Notes: generated by a model from the sequence alone, not told the origin. Shown: positions 1-9,155, counted from the first letter of the stretch. The stretch: 64,000 nucleotides of DNA from an uncultured bacterium (GCA_902763805.1 CACWTN010000002.1:62001-126000), one strand, 5' to 3'. Numbers and translations are program-made.

Positions 1-1654
1 AGGCAATAATTGCTTTGTTACCTTTTTCTTTGCCCATTTGTTTTATAGATTCAAGGGTTTGGGTTTTTTCATTAAATACTTTACCTGCTCCATCCGCTTT
101 TGATAATATTTTCTGCAGGTTACCGCCATTCTTGTCTATGTACTTACAGAAGTTAACCATTTTCTCTTTTGTATTAACGTTATCATATAATGCTGTAATC
201 TCAGCATTAGAAAGTACGTGAGCTTTGCTGTACGGATTAAATAAATCCAGTACGGTTTTAAATCCGTCTTTTGTTCTGTCTTTGTGCATCAGAACAAAAC
301 CTGAATTTTTCTCATAAGAAGTAACAAGAGCTCTTGTCATCATCGGAACCGCAAATACAACTGACAGAGAGGAGAATACATCTCTTATAATAATTTCCCA
401 AAGCTCTGTTAAATCTTTTTTGCCGGTTTTTTCATCAACCTGAGCACGGCTGTACGCTCTCATACAACGAGGAGTAATCAAGCCGAACAATGACAGACCT
501 GCCATAAGTGTGTTTGTGAAATTATGTCCGTTGTATTCAAGCTCTGAAGATACAAAACCTTTATTATTCTTATCAAGAAGTTTTCCTAACTTCTTGATAA
601 TACCAGAATCCTTACCCTTGAAGGATATGTTTTCCGATTTTGCTTCCGAATTTTCTTTCTTTCTTGCTCCGGGTGCAGTATTACTTCTCAGATAAAGTTT
701 AGGTAATACAGAAAGCACGCCGAGCGTAGCCGCAATCATTCCGACATTGATTAAAACTCTTTTACCTAAAGTACTGTGTTTCAGACTTTCAGCAACGGCA
801 CTGTCTAATTTGTCAAGATTTTTATTAAATTTAATTGCATCATCTGTGTATTTTATCAGACCTTCGAACGCTTTTTTTGTATCAAAAGTTTTTATATCTT
901 TTTCGCCGTACACACCAAATTTAATCTTTTGAAGCATATCCAGATTTGAATGACGGGTGTATGCAAGGTCGTTAATGTGAGAATTTATGTTATCCAGACA
1001 TTCAGCTCTGTACCGGCTTTTTCCCATAAATTTCTTAAGCTTTGCATCTTTCGGAATATTCTCATAATTTTCCAGCTGCTTCATTATGTATTTTACAGAA
1101 GCTTCCGTTTCCTCTTTTGCTTGTTCTCCCAGTGTTTGTTTAAGGATGTTTTCAATATTATTTTTATAAAATTCTGTTCTGAATTTTGATGAGTTTTTCA
1201 GAAGTTCTTTATTAAAACTTTCAGAGGATAACATTTCTTTCAGGCTGTTACCATATCTTTTAATCAGCTCTGAATTTACACCAATAGATTGTCCCATTGT
1301 TTTTGAAGCAAGATAGAGAGATAAAGGCGCAACCGCCATCATGCACGGACCTGTCAGACCTTCTCTGCCGAGAACTTCAAATCCTTCCTGAATGTTATAA
1401 TCACCGGTGACCTCTTTATCACGTAAAAAGCCTGCACAGGTTCTCGGAACTGTCATTCCAAGAAAGTCCTGAATTAGAAACAGCGCAAGAAAACCGCCGT
1501 TTTCTATTTTATTCATCAGCCAGCCTGATTTGTTCAGAAAACTGTCCACACCGCCTCTGAATGCCGGTGACGCATCGGCTTCTTTCTGCCTGTTTGCATT
1601 AACACCGGAATTCATATTTGGCAATATTATATTTTGAGTGTTATTAATTTCCAA
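1..1654 (-). CDS. Large orphan membrane-associated protein (3' end outside window)
   Basis: The reading frame is open from about 1654 down to the window edge, so only the first ~550 residues are visible. I do not recognise a family. A GAAAGG at 1665-1670 lies 10 nt before TTG 1654 and 4 nt before TTG 1660, whereas ATG 1613-1615 has no ribosome site, so a TTG start is preferred. Near the N-terminus is SPAFRGG (residues ~30-35), followed by a hydrophobic stretch. A second motif, NISFKGKD (~residues 341-348), again precedes a hydrophobic segment. The layout (N-terminal F-x-G, hydrophobic region, long charged helical region, second FKGKD, second hydrophobic region) matches the 21522-23549 protein, so the two are probably distant paralogs. 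Function unknown. Confidence 0.7.
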   Translation of the reverse strand, partial: MEINNTQNIILPNMNSGVNANRQKEADASPAFRGGVDSFLNKSGWLMNKIENGGFLALFLIQDFLGMTVPRTCAGFLRDKEVTGDYNIQEGFEVLGREGLTGPCMMAVAPLSLYLASKTMGQSIGVNSELIKRYGNSLKEMLSSESFNKELLKNSSKFRTEFYKNNIENILKQTLGEQAKEETEASVKYIMKQLENYENIPKDAKLKKFMGKSRYRAECLDNINSHINDLAYTRHSNLDMLQKIKFGVYGEKDIKTFDTKKAFEGLIKYTDDAIKFNKNLDKLDSAVAESLKHSTLGKRVLINVGMIAATLGVLSVLPKLYLRSNTAPGARKKENSEAKSENISFKGKDSGIIKKLGKLLDKNNKGFVSSELEYNGHNFTNTLMAGLSLFGLITPRCMRAYSRAQVDEKTGKKDLTELWEIIIRDVFSSLSVVFAVPMMTRALVTSYEKNSGFVLMHKDRTKDGFKTVLDLFNPYSKAHVLSNAEITALYDNVNTKEKMVNFCKYIDKNGGNLQKILSKADGAGKVFNEKTQTLESIKQMGKEKGNKAIIA

Positions 1655-1844
1655 AACCAATAGACCTTTCGAAATACATCCTATATATTAGATAAAGTAA
1701 TCAGGGGCATAAAATTTGACCTAAAACACATGACGTATTAACAAAATTTTACAATAACGTTTTTTACACTTAATCAGAAATACTTTTATTATTTACTCTT
1801 GCCCGTGATATAATTGAAGAAAGACAGAAAAGCGAGGGAAAAAC
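1655..1844. promoter_or_regulatory. Divergent intergenic region with extended -10 for ychF
   Basis: The region separates the minus-strand orphan from ychF. On the plus strand TATAAT at 1809-1814 is preceded by TG at 1806-1807, giving the extended -10 form TGnTATAAT; no good -35 is visible, as is usual for extended -10 promoters. GAGGG at 1834-1838 is the ychF ribosome binding site. Confidence 0.5.
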
Positions 1845-2942
1845 ATGTTAAGAGCCGGAATTGTAGGACTTCCGAATGTCGGAAAATCAACTTTATTTAA
1901 TGCACTGACTGCAACAAAAAATGCACAGAGCGCAAATTATCCGTTTTGTACAATAGAACCAAACGTAGGTGTTGTAACTGTGCCGGATGAAAGATTAAAA
2001 ATTCTGGCTGATTTATGCAAATCAAAAGAAATTATACCAACCGTTATAGAGTTTGTTGATATAGCAGGACTGGTAAAAGGTGCAAGCCATGGTGAAGGTC
2101 TGGGAAACCAATTCCTTCATAACATAAGAGAAGTTGATGCAATTATTCAGGTTGTAAGATGCTTTGATGACGAAAACACTATTCACGTTGAAGGAAAGGT
2201 TGACCCGATATCAGATATTGAAACTATTAATACAGAGCTTGCGCTTGCTGATATTGCCTCAATAGAAAGACGGCTTGCAAGGATATCAAAACAGGCTAAA
2301 GGCGGTGACAAAGAGGCAGTCCTTGAAAACAACGCTCTTATAAAACTTAACGACCTGCTTCAGGAAGGTCATTTTATAAATCTTAAAGACCACTTTAACG
2401 AAGACGAAATTGAGGTTATAAAACCGCTCAACCTTATGTCAGTAAAACCTGTTATTTACTGCGCTAACGTTTCAGAATTTGATTTGAAAGACGGCAACGA
2501 TTACACCAAACGGGTTGAAGAATACGCTAAAAAACAAGGTGCAGAAACAGTTATTATCTGCGCAAGAATAGAAGAAGAACTTGTTGAACTCGGCGAAGAA
2601 GGTGCAAAAGAATACCTTGCGGAACTCGGTATTACTGACAGCGGTATCGATAAAATGATTAAATCAGTTTACTCGCTTCTTAATCTTATAACATTTATTA
2701 CGGCAGGAGAAAAAGAAACCCGTGCATGGACCTGTTCAGCCGGAACAAAAGCTCCTCAGGCAGCAGGTGTTATTCACACGGACTTTGAAAAAGGATTCAT
2801 CAGAGCTGAAGTTACAAGCTATAAAGACTTTGTGGAAAATGGCTCTTATACAGCCTGCAAAGACAAAGGCGTAACCCGTCTTGAAGGAAAAGATTACATT
2901 GTACAGGATGGTGACATCGTTCACTTCAGATTTGCCGTGTAG
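1845..2942 (+). CDS. ychF: Redox-regulated ATPase YchF (Obg-family)
   Basis: 365 residues, the usual length for YchF/EngD. Walker A is GLPNVGKS at 8-15 and the G3 motif is DIAG at 72-75. The specificity motif is NVSE at 208-211 instead of NKxD, which is the known hallmark that makes this member of the Obg GTPases prefer ATP. A TGS domain fills the last ~85 residues. The family is cytosolic and ribosome-associated, and is linked to translation and oxidative stress. A GAGGG ribosome site supports the start. The 3' end overlaps the convergent gene at 2926-3222 by 17 nt. Confidence 0.97.
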   Translation: MLRAGIVGLPNVGKSTLFNALTATKNAQSANYPFCTIEPNVGVVTVPDERLKILADLCKSKEIIPTVIEFVDIAGLVKGASHGEGLGNQFLHNIREVDAIIQVVRCFDDENTIHVEGKVDPISDIETINTELALADIASIERRLARISKQAKGGDKEAVLENNALIKLNDLLQEGHFINLKDHFNEDEIEVIKPLNLMSVKPVIYCANVSEFDLKDGNDYTKRVEEYAKKQGAETVIICARIEEELVELGEEGAKEYLAELGITDSGIDKMIKSVYSLLNLITFITAGEKETRAWTCSAGTKAPQAAGVIHTDFEKGFIRAEVTSYKDFVENGSYTACKDKGVTRLEGKDYIVQDGDIVHFRFAV

Positions 2943-3222
2943 ATAATTTTGCCTCATTTATAACCCAGCCGTCAGAGCGGAAATGTGCATAATTATTTTT
3001 TCCCGCATATTTGACAGCGCAGGGGCTTGTTATCAGCCATTGCTGAAAAATTGTTAATGCTTTTTCCAAAAGAACCTTACCATACCTGCTTAACAATGTT
3101 TCATATTGATGCTCGGTCAGTATTACGGTATTAAACCCAGGAATTACAAATGTTGATATATAAGTATCACTTTTGGGTCTTCCGCCTTTTTCGCCGTTTA
3201 TTCTGAAACTTTTTTTCTTCAT
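2926..3222 (-). CDS. Small protein resembling phage replication-organizer C-termini
   Basis: 98 residues with a basic N-terminus, then the pattern LTxxxYxxLLxRYG (~37-50) and later NNYAHFRSDGWV (~76-87). This layout resembles the C-terminal domain of phage and plasmid replisome-organizer proteins (LTxxxYxxLxxxYG ... YxxHYATIxxWV); this is pattern recognition, not a search result. It starts one base inside the stop of the upstream 72-residue gene (TAATG), so the two are translationally coupled. The pair is transcribed away from the S24 repressor gene, which suggests it is the repressor's target operon. Origin may be a phage or conjugative element remnant. Confidence 0.5.
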   Translation of the reverse strand: MKKKSFRINGEKGGRPKSDTYISTFVIPGFNTVILTEHQYETLLSRYGKVLLEKALTIFQQWLITSPCAVKYAGKNNYAHFRSDGWVINEAKLSTRQI

Positions 3223-3440
3223 TATGCCTGCTCCGTTTTTGTGACAACAGGCTTTCCGTATTTTCTGACAAGCTCAATTACTATTTCTTTCATTCTGCAC
3301 TTAAAATTACTGCCCGAAAAATAAAATTTATAAACATTGCACTTTGAACAATTACAGCCAAGAAAATAGCATTCTTCTGCCGCAGGTGTCCAATTTTTAC
3401 ATATTGTTTCACTGCATGATACATTATATTTGTACCTCAT
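3222..3440 (-). CDS. Cysteine-rich small protein, possible metal-binding
   Basis: 72 residues with cysteines at 9, 14, 24, 29, 31, 34 and 48. The closely spaced C24/C29/C31/C34 group (CYFLGCNCSKC) could bind zinc or an iron-sulfur cluster. I do not recognise the family. GGAG lies 5 nt before the ATG. It is the first gene of a two-gene operon divergent from the S24-type regulator and starts just downstream of a clear minus-strand promoter (see 3441-3582). Confidence 0.55.
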   Translation of the reverse strand: MRYKYNVSCSETICKNWTPAAEECYFLGCNCSKCNVYKFYFSGSNFKCRMKEIVIELVRKYGKPVVTKTEQA

Positions 3441-3582
3441 AAAAACTCCAGCCCCTTTTCTTCAGTATGTGATAGATTTGACAAACTGTCAGATATATGA
3501 TTAAATATCAAGTATAATCTGACATCAATATATTAATTGTAAGATTATATGATACAAATGTCAAGATGTAATTTACAAAACG
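3441..3582. promoter_or_regulatory. Divergent operator/promoter region of the S24 repressor
   Basis: A minus-strand promoter reads TTGACA (3564-3559), 17 bp spacer, TACAAT (3541-3536), driving 3440-2926. The half-site TGACA/TGTCA recurs at 3479-3483, 3487-3491, 3520-3524 and 3559-3563. The first two form a perfect TGACA-AAC-TGTCA palindrome, and the last overlaps the minus-strand -35 box. Such spacing is what a dimeric CI/LexA-like repressor would bind to control both directions. TATAAT at 3513-3518 is a possible -10 for the plus-strand regulator gene. Binding is inferred. Confidence 0.5.
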
Positions 3583-4200
3583 ATGAAAATTGATGAACTT
3601 ATAAACTTAATATCAGTTAAGACAAGCAGTCCCGTTAGTCAGTCAATGCTTGCTTACAGTCTTGGAATAACACGCCAGACCGTAAGTAACAGAATTAAAA
3701 ATCAGAGCGAAGTTACCGTTTCTGAACTAAAAAAAATTGAAGAATATTTTAAGGTTAAAATTTTTGATTCTTCGGAAAATTCATCTGATATTGCATATAT
3801 TGATTACTATACAGATGTTTTTGCAAGCTGTGGAAATGGAAGCATAGTCTTTTCAAGCTCGAAAACAAAACTTCCAGTTCCGACGGCGATGATAAGCGGA
3901 TACTCAAAAAACAAGCTTTATTCGATGATAAATGCATCCGGAAACAGTATGTCGCCGACTATAGAACATGGCGATAAATTAATTGTAGAGCACTGGACGG
4001 GTGATCAGATTCAGGATAATAAAATTTATGTTTTCTGTTATAACAATGAGTTTTTTGTTAAACGTTTATCTAAAAATATTGATGAAATTATTATTAAATC
4101 AGATAATCCTGAATACAGAACACGCACAATTCCCGCAAAATCAATTAACGACCTTATTCTTGTAGGCAAAATTGTTGCTGCTATAAAATCTTTAGACTAG
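3583..4200 (+). CDS. CI/LexA-like repressor with S24 self-cleavage domain
   Basis: 205 residues. An XRE-type helix-turn-helix occupies ~18-58 (MLAYSLGITRQTVSNRI). The C-terminal peptidase S24 domain has the catalytic serine in GNSMSPT (S122) and lysine in FFVKRL (K160), 38 residues apart as in LexA and UmuD. A Cys-Gly at 83-84, inside a DVFASCGNGS segment typical of phage repressors, is a plausible self-cleavage site. All parts needed for RecA-stimulated derepression are therefore visible. It faces the small two-gene operon at 2926-3440 across an operator-rich gap. Its last 9 bases overlap the end of convergent aroA. It may be a phage-type immunity repressor or a chromosomal damage-response regulator. 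Confidence 0.9.
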   Translation: MKIDELINLISVKTSSPVSQSMLAYSLGITRQTVSNRIKNQSEVTVSELKKIEEYFKVKIFDSSENSSDIAYIDYYTDVFASCGNGSIVFSSSKTKLPVPTAMISGYSKNKLYSMINASGNSMSPTIEHGDKLIVEHWTGDQIQDNKIYVFCYNNEFFVKRLSKNIDEIIIKSDNPEYRTRTIPAKSINDLILVGKIVAAIKSLD

Positions 4201-5469
4201 TTTGTTAAAAAGTTCTTCAAATTCCGGAAAAGATATCTTTGTCCACTCAAAGCCGTTAATACCGATTTCTTTCTCTGCAATAAGTCCTGCAACATAAAAG
4301 CTCATAGCAAGTCTGTGGTCGTGATAGCTTTCAAGTTCTGCTCCGCCTTCAATTTTTGACTTGCCTTCTATAATAAATCCGTCAGTTTTTTCCGTAATAT
4401 TTATGCCGATTTTTGTAAGCTCGCTTACCAGACATCTTATTCTGTCAGACTCTTTATTTCGTAAATCTTCGGCATTCTTAACCACAGTCTGACCATCAGC
4501 CTGTGAAGCAAGAACGGCAATTACGGGGAGTTCATCAATGAGCTTCGGAATGTCCTCACCCTCAATTGTACAACCATTCAGATTCTCGCTGTACCGAACT
4601 CTTATATCACCCACAGGCTCACCCGACTCATTGTGTTCGTTTAGTATGCTTATTTCACCGGTCATTCGTTTTACAATATCAATAATACCGGCTCTTGTAG
4701 GATTTAGTCCGACATTTTTTATTATGAAATCAGAGTTTGGAACAATTAGTCCGGCGGCAATAAAAAATGCTGCAGAAGATATATCTCCGACTACGGTTAT
4801 ATCTTTTGCCTCAAGTTCAGAAGGACGTACTGTTACGCTTGTACCGTTTACTTTTATATCAGCCCCGAGATAATCCAATAAAAGTTCTGTATGGTTTCTT
4901 GAAACGTAGGGCTCTGTTACGGTTGTTTCACCTTCAGCATATAAGCCTGCAAGAAGGATGCATGATTTAACCTGAGCACTTGCTAACTTTGAGGTGTAAT
5001 TTATTCCCTTTAATTTACCCCCGTGAATGGTTAATGGTGCGTGTCCGTCAACAGATTCAATTTTTGCACCCATAAGCGTTAAGGGTTCAATTATTCTTTT
5101 CATTGGGCGTTTTGAAAGACTTTCGTCACCAATAATCACCGAATCGAAATTCTGCCCTGCAAGTATTCCCGAAACAAGCCTTGTTGTTGTTCCTGAATTT
5201 CCCGCATCAAGGGGAGAAAACGATTTTTTAAGCGTTCCGTCAGAGTTAACGCTTAATGTTTTTTTATCAATAAAATCAATATTAACACCAAGCTGCTTAA
5301 AAATATTCAGCGTTGAATGGCAATCAGCACCGCTCGAAAAGTTTCTGATTATACAATTCCCACTTGCAATTGAAGAAAACATCACTGCTCTGTGTGATAT
5401 AGACTTATCAGCAGGGATTGTGATTTCACCGCTTAATCCTTTATTGATTTTTTCAACTCTTTTTAACAT
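4192..5469 (-). CDS. aroA: 3-phosphoshikimate 1-carboxyvinyltransferase (EPSP synthase)
   Basis: 425 residues, the usual family length. It joins phosphoenolpyruvate to shikimate-3-phosphate, the sixth step of the shikimate pathway, in the cytosol. Visible signatures are the N-terminal DKSISHR (~21-27), DAGNSGTTTRL (~88-98), the RPM segment after GDESLSKRP, DELPVIAVLA with the catalytic aspartate, and DHRLAMS near the C-terminus. No strong ribosome site precedes the ATG. It overlaps the S24 repressor gene by 9 nt tail to tail. A chorismate mutase gene further along (47650-48000) uses chorismate from the same pathway. Confidence 0.97.
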   Translation of the reverse strand: MLKRVEKINKGLSGEITIPADKSISHRAVMFSSIASGNCIIRNFSSGADCHSTLNIFKQLGVNIDFIDKKTLSVNSDGTLKKSFSPLDAGNSGTTTRLVSGILAGQNFDSVIIGDESLSKRPMKRIIEPLTLMGAKIESVDGHAPLTIHGGKLKGINYTSKLASAQVKSCILLAGLYAEGETTVTEPYVSRNHTELLLDYLGADIKVNGTSVTVRPSELEAKDITVVGDISSAAFFIAAGLIVPNSDFIIKNVGLNPTRAGIIDIVKRMTGEISILNEHNESGEPVGDIRVRYSENLNGCTIEGEDIPKLIDELPVIAVLASQADGQTVVKNAEDLRNKESDRIRCLVSELTKIGINITEKTDGFIIEGKSKIEGGAELESYHDHRLAMSFYVAGLIAEKEIGINGFEWTKISFPEFEELFNKLV

Positions 5470-5584
5470 AAAACAATTTTACCATATTTGTAACAATTTT
5501 TTAACAAATAACATATATAATTAAAGTTTTTCTGAAAAATGCCGATAAAAAGAGAGTAAAGAAAAGACTTAGGGACGTGTTTTT

Positions 5585-5977
5585 ATGGTTTTGAGTATCG
5601 GTTCATATTTCGGATATGTGCCAAAGCCGGATGCAGAATGGCAAAGAATTATAGAAAAACTGTGGAAGGTTTACGGTATCCGCTCATCAGGAAGCAAAGC
5701 TCTTGATAAGCAGATTTTGCACGAACACGAACTCAAAGATGCGCAAAAAGAAGCTTCGGTACAAGAGGGTAAATACCTTACTGTCAACAGATTTGAGCAG
5801 GAAAAAATAATCAAGAAAAAAGAAGAAAAGAAAGCTGATACGGAAGTTAAAACTGATTCAGACGAGAAAAAAGGTGCAGAAACTTTGGGCAAGCAGATTT
5901 TTCTTGCCATTCAAATGAAGCAGAAACACGATATTGAAGAAAACAAAAAGAAACGCAATAATAAGTATCAGAGCTAG
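5585..5977 (+). CDS. Lysine/glutamate-rich orphan protein
   Basis: 130 residues, not recognised. The N-terminal ~45 residues contain aromatic residues (SYFGYVPKPDAEW...WKVYGIRSSG). The rest is strongly charged and likely helical, with a KKKEEKK stretch at ~78-84 and a basic tail. No signal peptide or membrane segment. A weak purine-rich AGGG lies ~10 nt before the ATG. It ends 2 nt before the stop of convergent kdsA. Confidence 0.6.
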   Translation: MVLSIGSYFGYVPKPDAEWQRIIEKLWKVYGIRSSGSKALDKQILHEHELKDAQKEASVQEGKYLTVNRFEQEKIIKKKEEKKADTEVKTDSDEKKGAETLGKQIFLAIQMKQKHDIEENKKKRNNKYQS

Positions 5978-5978
5978 A

Positions 5979-6788
5979 TTATCTCATCAGTTTAAAGATT
6001 TCATTACATTTTGAGAATACTTTTTCCGCATCTTTTAAGAACAGCATATTCGGACCGTCGCATAGTGCTTTGTCAGGATTTGGATGTACTTCAAAGAACA
6101 AAACGTCTGCTCCTGCCGCCATTGCACAATTTGCAAGGACAGGAACAAATCTTCTGTCACCACCTGTGGAATCACCGTTTGAACCCGGCATTTGAACACT
6201 GTGGGTTGCATCAAATACAACAGGATATCCGAACGCTTTCATAATAGGAATAGCACGGAAATCTGAAACAAGATTATTATATCCGAAGGTCACACCTCTA
6301 TCTGTAAGCAGAATTTGTTTATTTCCGCTGTCCTCAACTTTTTTAACCAGACTTTTCATCTGTTCGGGAGCTAAAAACTGACCTTTTTTGATATTAACAA
6401 TTTTACCTGTTTTAGCTGCAGCAACAAGCAAATCAGTTTGTCTGCAGAGGAATGCGGGAATTTGTATAATATCAGCAACTTCTGCTGCAATTTCCGCCTG
6501 TTCGGGAGTATGTATATCCGTAACTATCGGTACGTCAAATTCTTTTTTTATCTGAGCAAGGTACTCAAGACCTTTTTCCATACCAAGACCTCTGTATGAG
6601 GTAATTGATGAGCGGTTAGCTTTATCGTAAGAGCATTTGAAAACATAATTTATACCAAGTTTTTCACAAACCTTCTTTAAACCTTCTGCAGTTTCTCTCA
6701 TAATATCCAAACTTTCAACAGCACAAGGACCTGCAAGGATTGTTAATTTGTTTTTTCCAATATTGAAATCTCTTAATTTAATGCTCAT
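5979..6788 (-). CDS. kdsA: 3-deoxy-8-phosphooctulonate synthase (Kdo-8-P synthase)
   Basis: 269 residues from ATG 6788. This start has AAAGGA just upstream and follows the preceding gene; the longer in-frame extension would run into that gene in another frame and is rejected. KdsA condenses phosphoenolpyruvate with arabinose-5-phosphate to make the inner-core sugar Kdo. Typical features are [54 protein letters not shown] and [10 protein letters not shown]. It implies a Kdo-containing lipopolysaccharide, in line with lpxI and lpxB here. It lies 31 nt after the CoA-dehydratase activase gene and is probably co-transcribed with it. Confidence 0.96.
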   Translation of the reverse strand: MSIKLRDFNIGKNKLTILAGPCAVESLDIMRETAEGLKKVCEKLGINYVFKCSYDKANRSSITSYRGLGMEKGLEYLAQIKKEFDVPIVTDIHTPEQAEIAAEVADIIQIPAFLCRQTDLLVAAAKTGKIVNIKKGQFLAPEQMKSLVKKVEDSGNKQILLTDRGVTFGYNNLVSDFRAIPIMKAFGYPVVFDATHSVQMPGSNGDSTGGDRRFVPVLANCAMAAGADVLFFEVHPNPDKALCDGPNMLFLKDAEKVFSKCNEIFKLMR

Positions 6789-6819
6789 ATTTGTCCTTTT
6801 TGTATTTCCCCCTTTAGCT

Positions 6820-7824
6820 CTAGCCGATATCCCATCTTCCGCAGGTACCGCCCCAGCGAGCAATAATATTACCTTTGATATCACCGATTTTCTGGACGTG
6901 TCCGATAGGTTCTGAGCCTTCAAGAATTGTAATAACTTCGCAGTTATTAGAACAGCCCGTACACTGACAGGTTACAGACTGGAAGTTCATATTACCTACT
7001 TCCCATCCTTTGAACTTAGTAGGAGTTTCTGTATACTGGTGATTTTCCATAGCCAAAAGTGCCGCACCGATTGCACCCATTGTCTGGTGATGGTCAGGAA
7101 CAACAACTTTCGCATTAAGCGCTTCTTCAAAAGCTTTAACCATGCCTGTATTAGAAGCAACACCACCCTGGAATGAGAAAATCGGAAGAAGTTCTTTACC
7201 AAGTGCCAGGTTGCTCAGATAGTTTCTGACTAATGCCTGACAAAGACCGTATAACAAGTCTTCAACAGGATAACCCAATTGCTGCTTGTGGATTAAGTCG
7301 GATTCAGCAAAAACGCCGCATCTTCCGGCAATACGCGCAGGATTGTCGGAACGGAGAGCTGTTTCACCGAATTTTTCAATAGGAACGTTAAGTCTTTGTG
7401 CCTGATGGTCTAAGAAACTTCCCGTACCTGCCGCACAAACTGTATTCATCGCAAAATCCGTAACAATACCGTCACGAAGAATAATAATTTTACTGTCTTG
7501 ACCACCGATTTCCAGAATTGTCTGAACTCCGGGAATATTTGTACTTGCAGCAACTGCGTGAGCGGTGATTTCGTTCTTAACAACATCAGCACCTACCAAT
7601 GCTCCTGCAAGGTTTCTTCCCGAGCCGGTTGTACCGACACCCTGAACACTATATTCGCAAAGCGCCTGACTGATTATATGTCTGAGACCGTCCTGAACCG
7701 CATCAACAGGCTTACCTGCTGTTTTAAGCATGTAAGAGTCAATATATTTACCCTTTTCATCAACTAATGCTAATTTGGTTGTAACGGAACCAACGTCTAT
7801 ACCTAAATATACATCTAAACTCAT
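6820..7824 (-). CDS. 2-hydroxyacyl-CoA dehydratase activase-type ATPase (BadF/HgdC family)
   Basis: 334 residues of the ASKHA-fold ATPase family that injects an electron into 2-hydroxyacyl-CoA dehydratases or benzoyl-CoA reductases. Seen: [14 protein letters not shown] at the N-terminus (phosphate 1 loop), [21 protein letters not shown] (phosphate 2), and the two conserved cysteines in [15 protein letters not shown] and [10 protein letters not shown] that hold a [4Fe-4S] cluster across the dimer. It is longer than HgdC (~260) and carries a C-terminal cysteine-rich tail ([10 protein letters not shown]). No dehydratase subunits are next to it; the downstream neighbour is kdsA. The substrate cannot be told from this window. 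Confidence 0.88.
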   Translation of the reverse strand: MSLDVYLGIDVGSVTTKLALVDEKGKYIDSYMLKTAGKPVDAVQDGLRHIISQALCEYSVQGVGTTGSGRNLAGALVGADVVKNEITAHAVAASTNIPGVQTILEIGGQDSKIIILRDGIVTDFAMNTVCAAGTGSFLDHQAQRLNVPIEKFGETALRSDNPARIAGRCGVFAESDLIHKQQLGYPVEDLLYGLCQALVRNYLSNLALGKELLPIFSFQGGVASNTGMVKAFEEALNAKVVVPDHHQTMGAIGAALLAMENHQYTETPTKFKGWEVGNMNFQSVTCQCTGCSNNCEVITILEGSEPIGHVQKIGDIKGNIIARWGGTCGRWDIG

Positions 7825-7910
7825 TTCTATTTACTTCCTCCGGATAGAATTATAACATAAACACTCGCTTTAACGGTGAGTTTATAAAAGAAACTAATGA
7901 CGCAAACTCT

Positions 7911-8555
7911 CTAATCTATGTAGATTAAAAAGTTTTTTAGGAAAAGTTTATCGCTTTCTGATAAATTTATGAATTTGAATACGTAGCGGTCTTCTCCTGT
8001 TTCGCCGCTAGTCTTATGAATACGTAAAAATTTTGAAACACAATCCATAACTTTTGACTCAAATTTAATCGACGGGATATCCGGCAATTTCATTGTTAAT
8101 TCAGCATGAAATTTTGTATAATTGTCAGGGATTGGTTTATTTGAGTAGAATGATATACCGCCCAGCGCCAAGTCATACGTTGTTGTATTAATTTCAAAAC
8201 CGTCATTAAATTTGATTATAAACGGAATACTTACCGCCTTTCTGGTACTTGTTCGAAGCTGTGCATAACTCCACTGTTTGGGTAGCTCCGTTATATAAAG
8301 AAGGTCAAACCCTGATACACTTGTATCCATTATTTTGACTTTTGAACGGTAAACACCTTCTTCTGTATATACAATAATTTCTGCAGGAGTTTTTTTCTTG
8401 GGTTTGTTAAAATCCAGAGAAATTTCTGTTGCAAAATAACATTCCTCTGTATCAAAGAAAAAAACCCTTGCAGGCTTCTTATACTTTTTATTTTCACTTG
8501 TATAAGCTATAAACATCGAACTGACATTCGGATCACGTAATAAATTCTTTCTCAT
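7911..8555 (-). CDS. PilZ domain protein (probable cyclic-di-GMP receptor)
   Basis: 214 residues. The N-terminal half (to ~95) is beta-rich and may be a YcgR-like partner domain. The C-terminal half has the PilZ pattern: RTSTRKAVSIP with the R-xxx-R cyclic-di-GMP contacts (~101-111), then DLALGGISF (~127-135) matching the D/NxSxxG motif. Family members respond to cyclic-di-GMP and tune motility or surface polysaccharide. A FliO-like gene at 50024-50833 suggests flagella are present. Transcribed alone, between kdsA's operon and the ribosomal genes. Confidence 0.8.
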   Translation of the reverse strand: MRKNLLRDPNVSSMFIAYTSENKKYKKPARVFFFDTEECYFATEISLDFNKPKKKTPAEIIVYTEEGVYRSKVKIMDTSVSGFDLLYITELPKQWSYAQLRTSTRKAVSIPFIIKFNDGFEINTTTYDLALGGISFYSNKPIPDNYTKFHAELTMKLPDIPSIKFESKVMDCVSKFLRIHKTSGETGEDRYVFKFINLSESDKLFLKNFLIYID

Positions 8556-8603
8556 TTTATTAATATACCTCGTCTTTTTCGCTATTATATCACATTAATA
8601 AAA

Positions 8604-8662
8604 TATAAAAAAGAAGATGAATTTTACAAAGTTATTTTGGTATATGTAGAATTCATCTTCTT
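8604..8662 (-). terminator. Terminator after rplR
   Basis: A 13-bp perfect inverted repeat, AAGAAGATGAATT at 8611-8623 and its complement at 8650-8662, with a 26-nt loop. In the minus direction it is followed by TTTT and a T/A-rich tract, so it can end the rpsH-rplF-rplR transcript. Confidence 0.6.
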
Positions 8663-8682
8663 TTATTAGTTAAATATCCGAA

Positions 8683-9051
8683 TTAGAACATCAAGCCTGC
8701 TTCTCTTGCTGCATCAGCGAGTGCTGCAACTCTTCCGTGGTATAAGAAGCCGCCTCTGTCAAATACAACACATTCAATACCTGCTGCTTTAGCTTTCTTA
8801 GCGATAGCTTCACCAACAACCTTAGCTGCTTCAATGTTACCGCCGTGAGCTAATTTTTCTTTCAGGTCTTTGTCAACAGATGATGCTGAAGCAATTGTTA
8901 CATGTTTTTCATCATCAATAAGCTGAGCATAAATGTGTTTTGTACTTCTATAAACTGCCAATCTCGGGAATTCAGTTGTTCCTGAAAGTTTAACCCTGAT
9001 TGACTGATGTCTTTTCTGAACTTTTGGTTTTCTAATTTCTTGTTTAATCAT
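8683..9051 (-). CDS. rplR: Large subunit ribosomal protein uL18
   Basis: 122 residues, full length for L18, which binds 5S rRNA. It has the basic N-terminus [18 protein letters not shown], then [18 protein letters not shown], and the C-terminal [24 protein letters not shown] typical of the family. It is the last gene of an rpsH-rplF-rplR trio; rpsE, which normally follows, is absent and a PilZ gene sits there instead. Confidence 0.98.
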   Translation of the reverse strand: MIKQEIRKPKVQKRHQSIRVKLSGTTEFPRLAVYRSTKHIYAQLIDDEKHVTIASASSVDKDLKEKLAHGGNIEAAKVVGEAIAKKAKAAGIECVVFDRGGFLYHGRVAALADAAREAGLMF

Positions 9052-9155
9052 TTCTTCTTTCCTTTCATACCCAAACCTTCTTGAAAAACCATATTCAAGG
9101 GTTTATGCGGGCGTTTACTGCTATTTATGCCTATGCGGCATATCGGCTAACTCTG

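Noticed and set aside
510-1189. Plus-strand short frames in the first 1.2 kb
   Set aside because: They are antisense to one continuous minus-strand frame with start signals and conserved motifs.
5027-5524. 165-residue frame antisense to aroA
   Set aside because: Lies opposite a clear aroA; typical antisense shadow.
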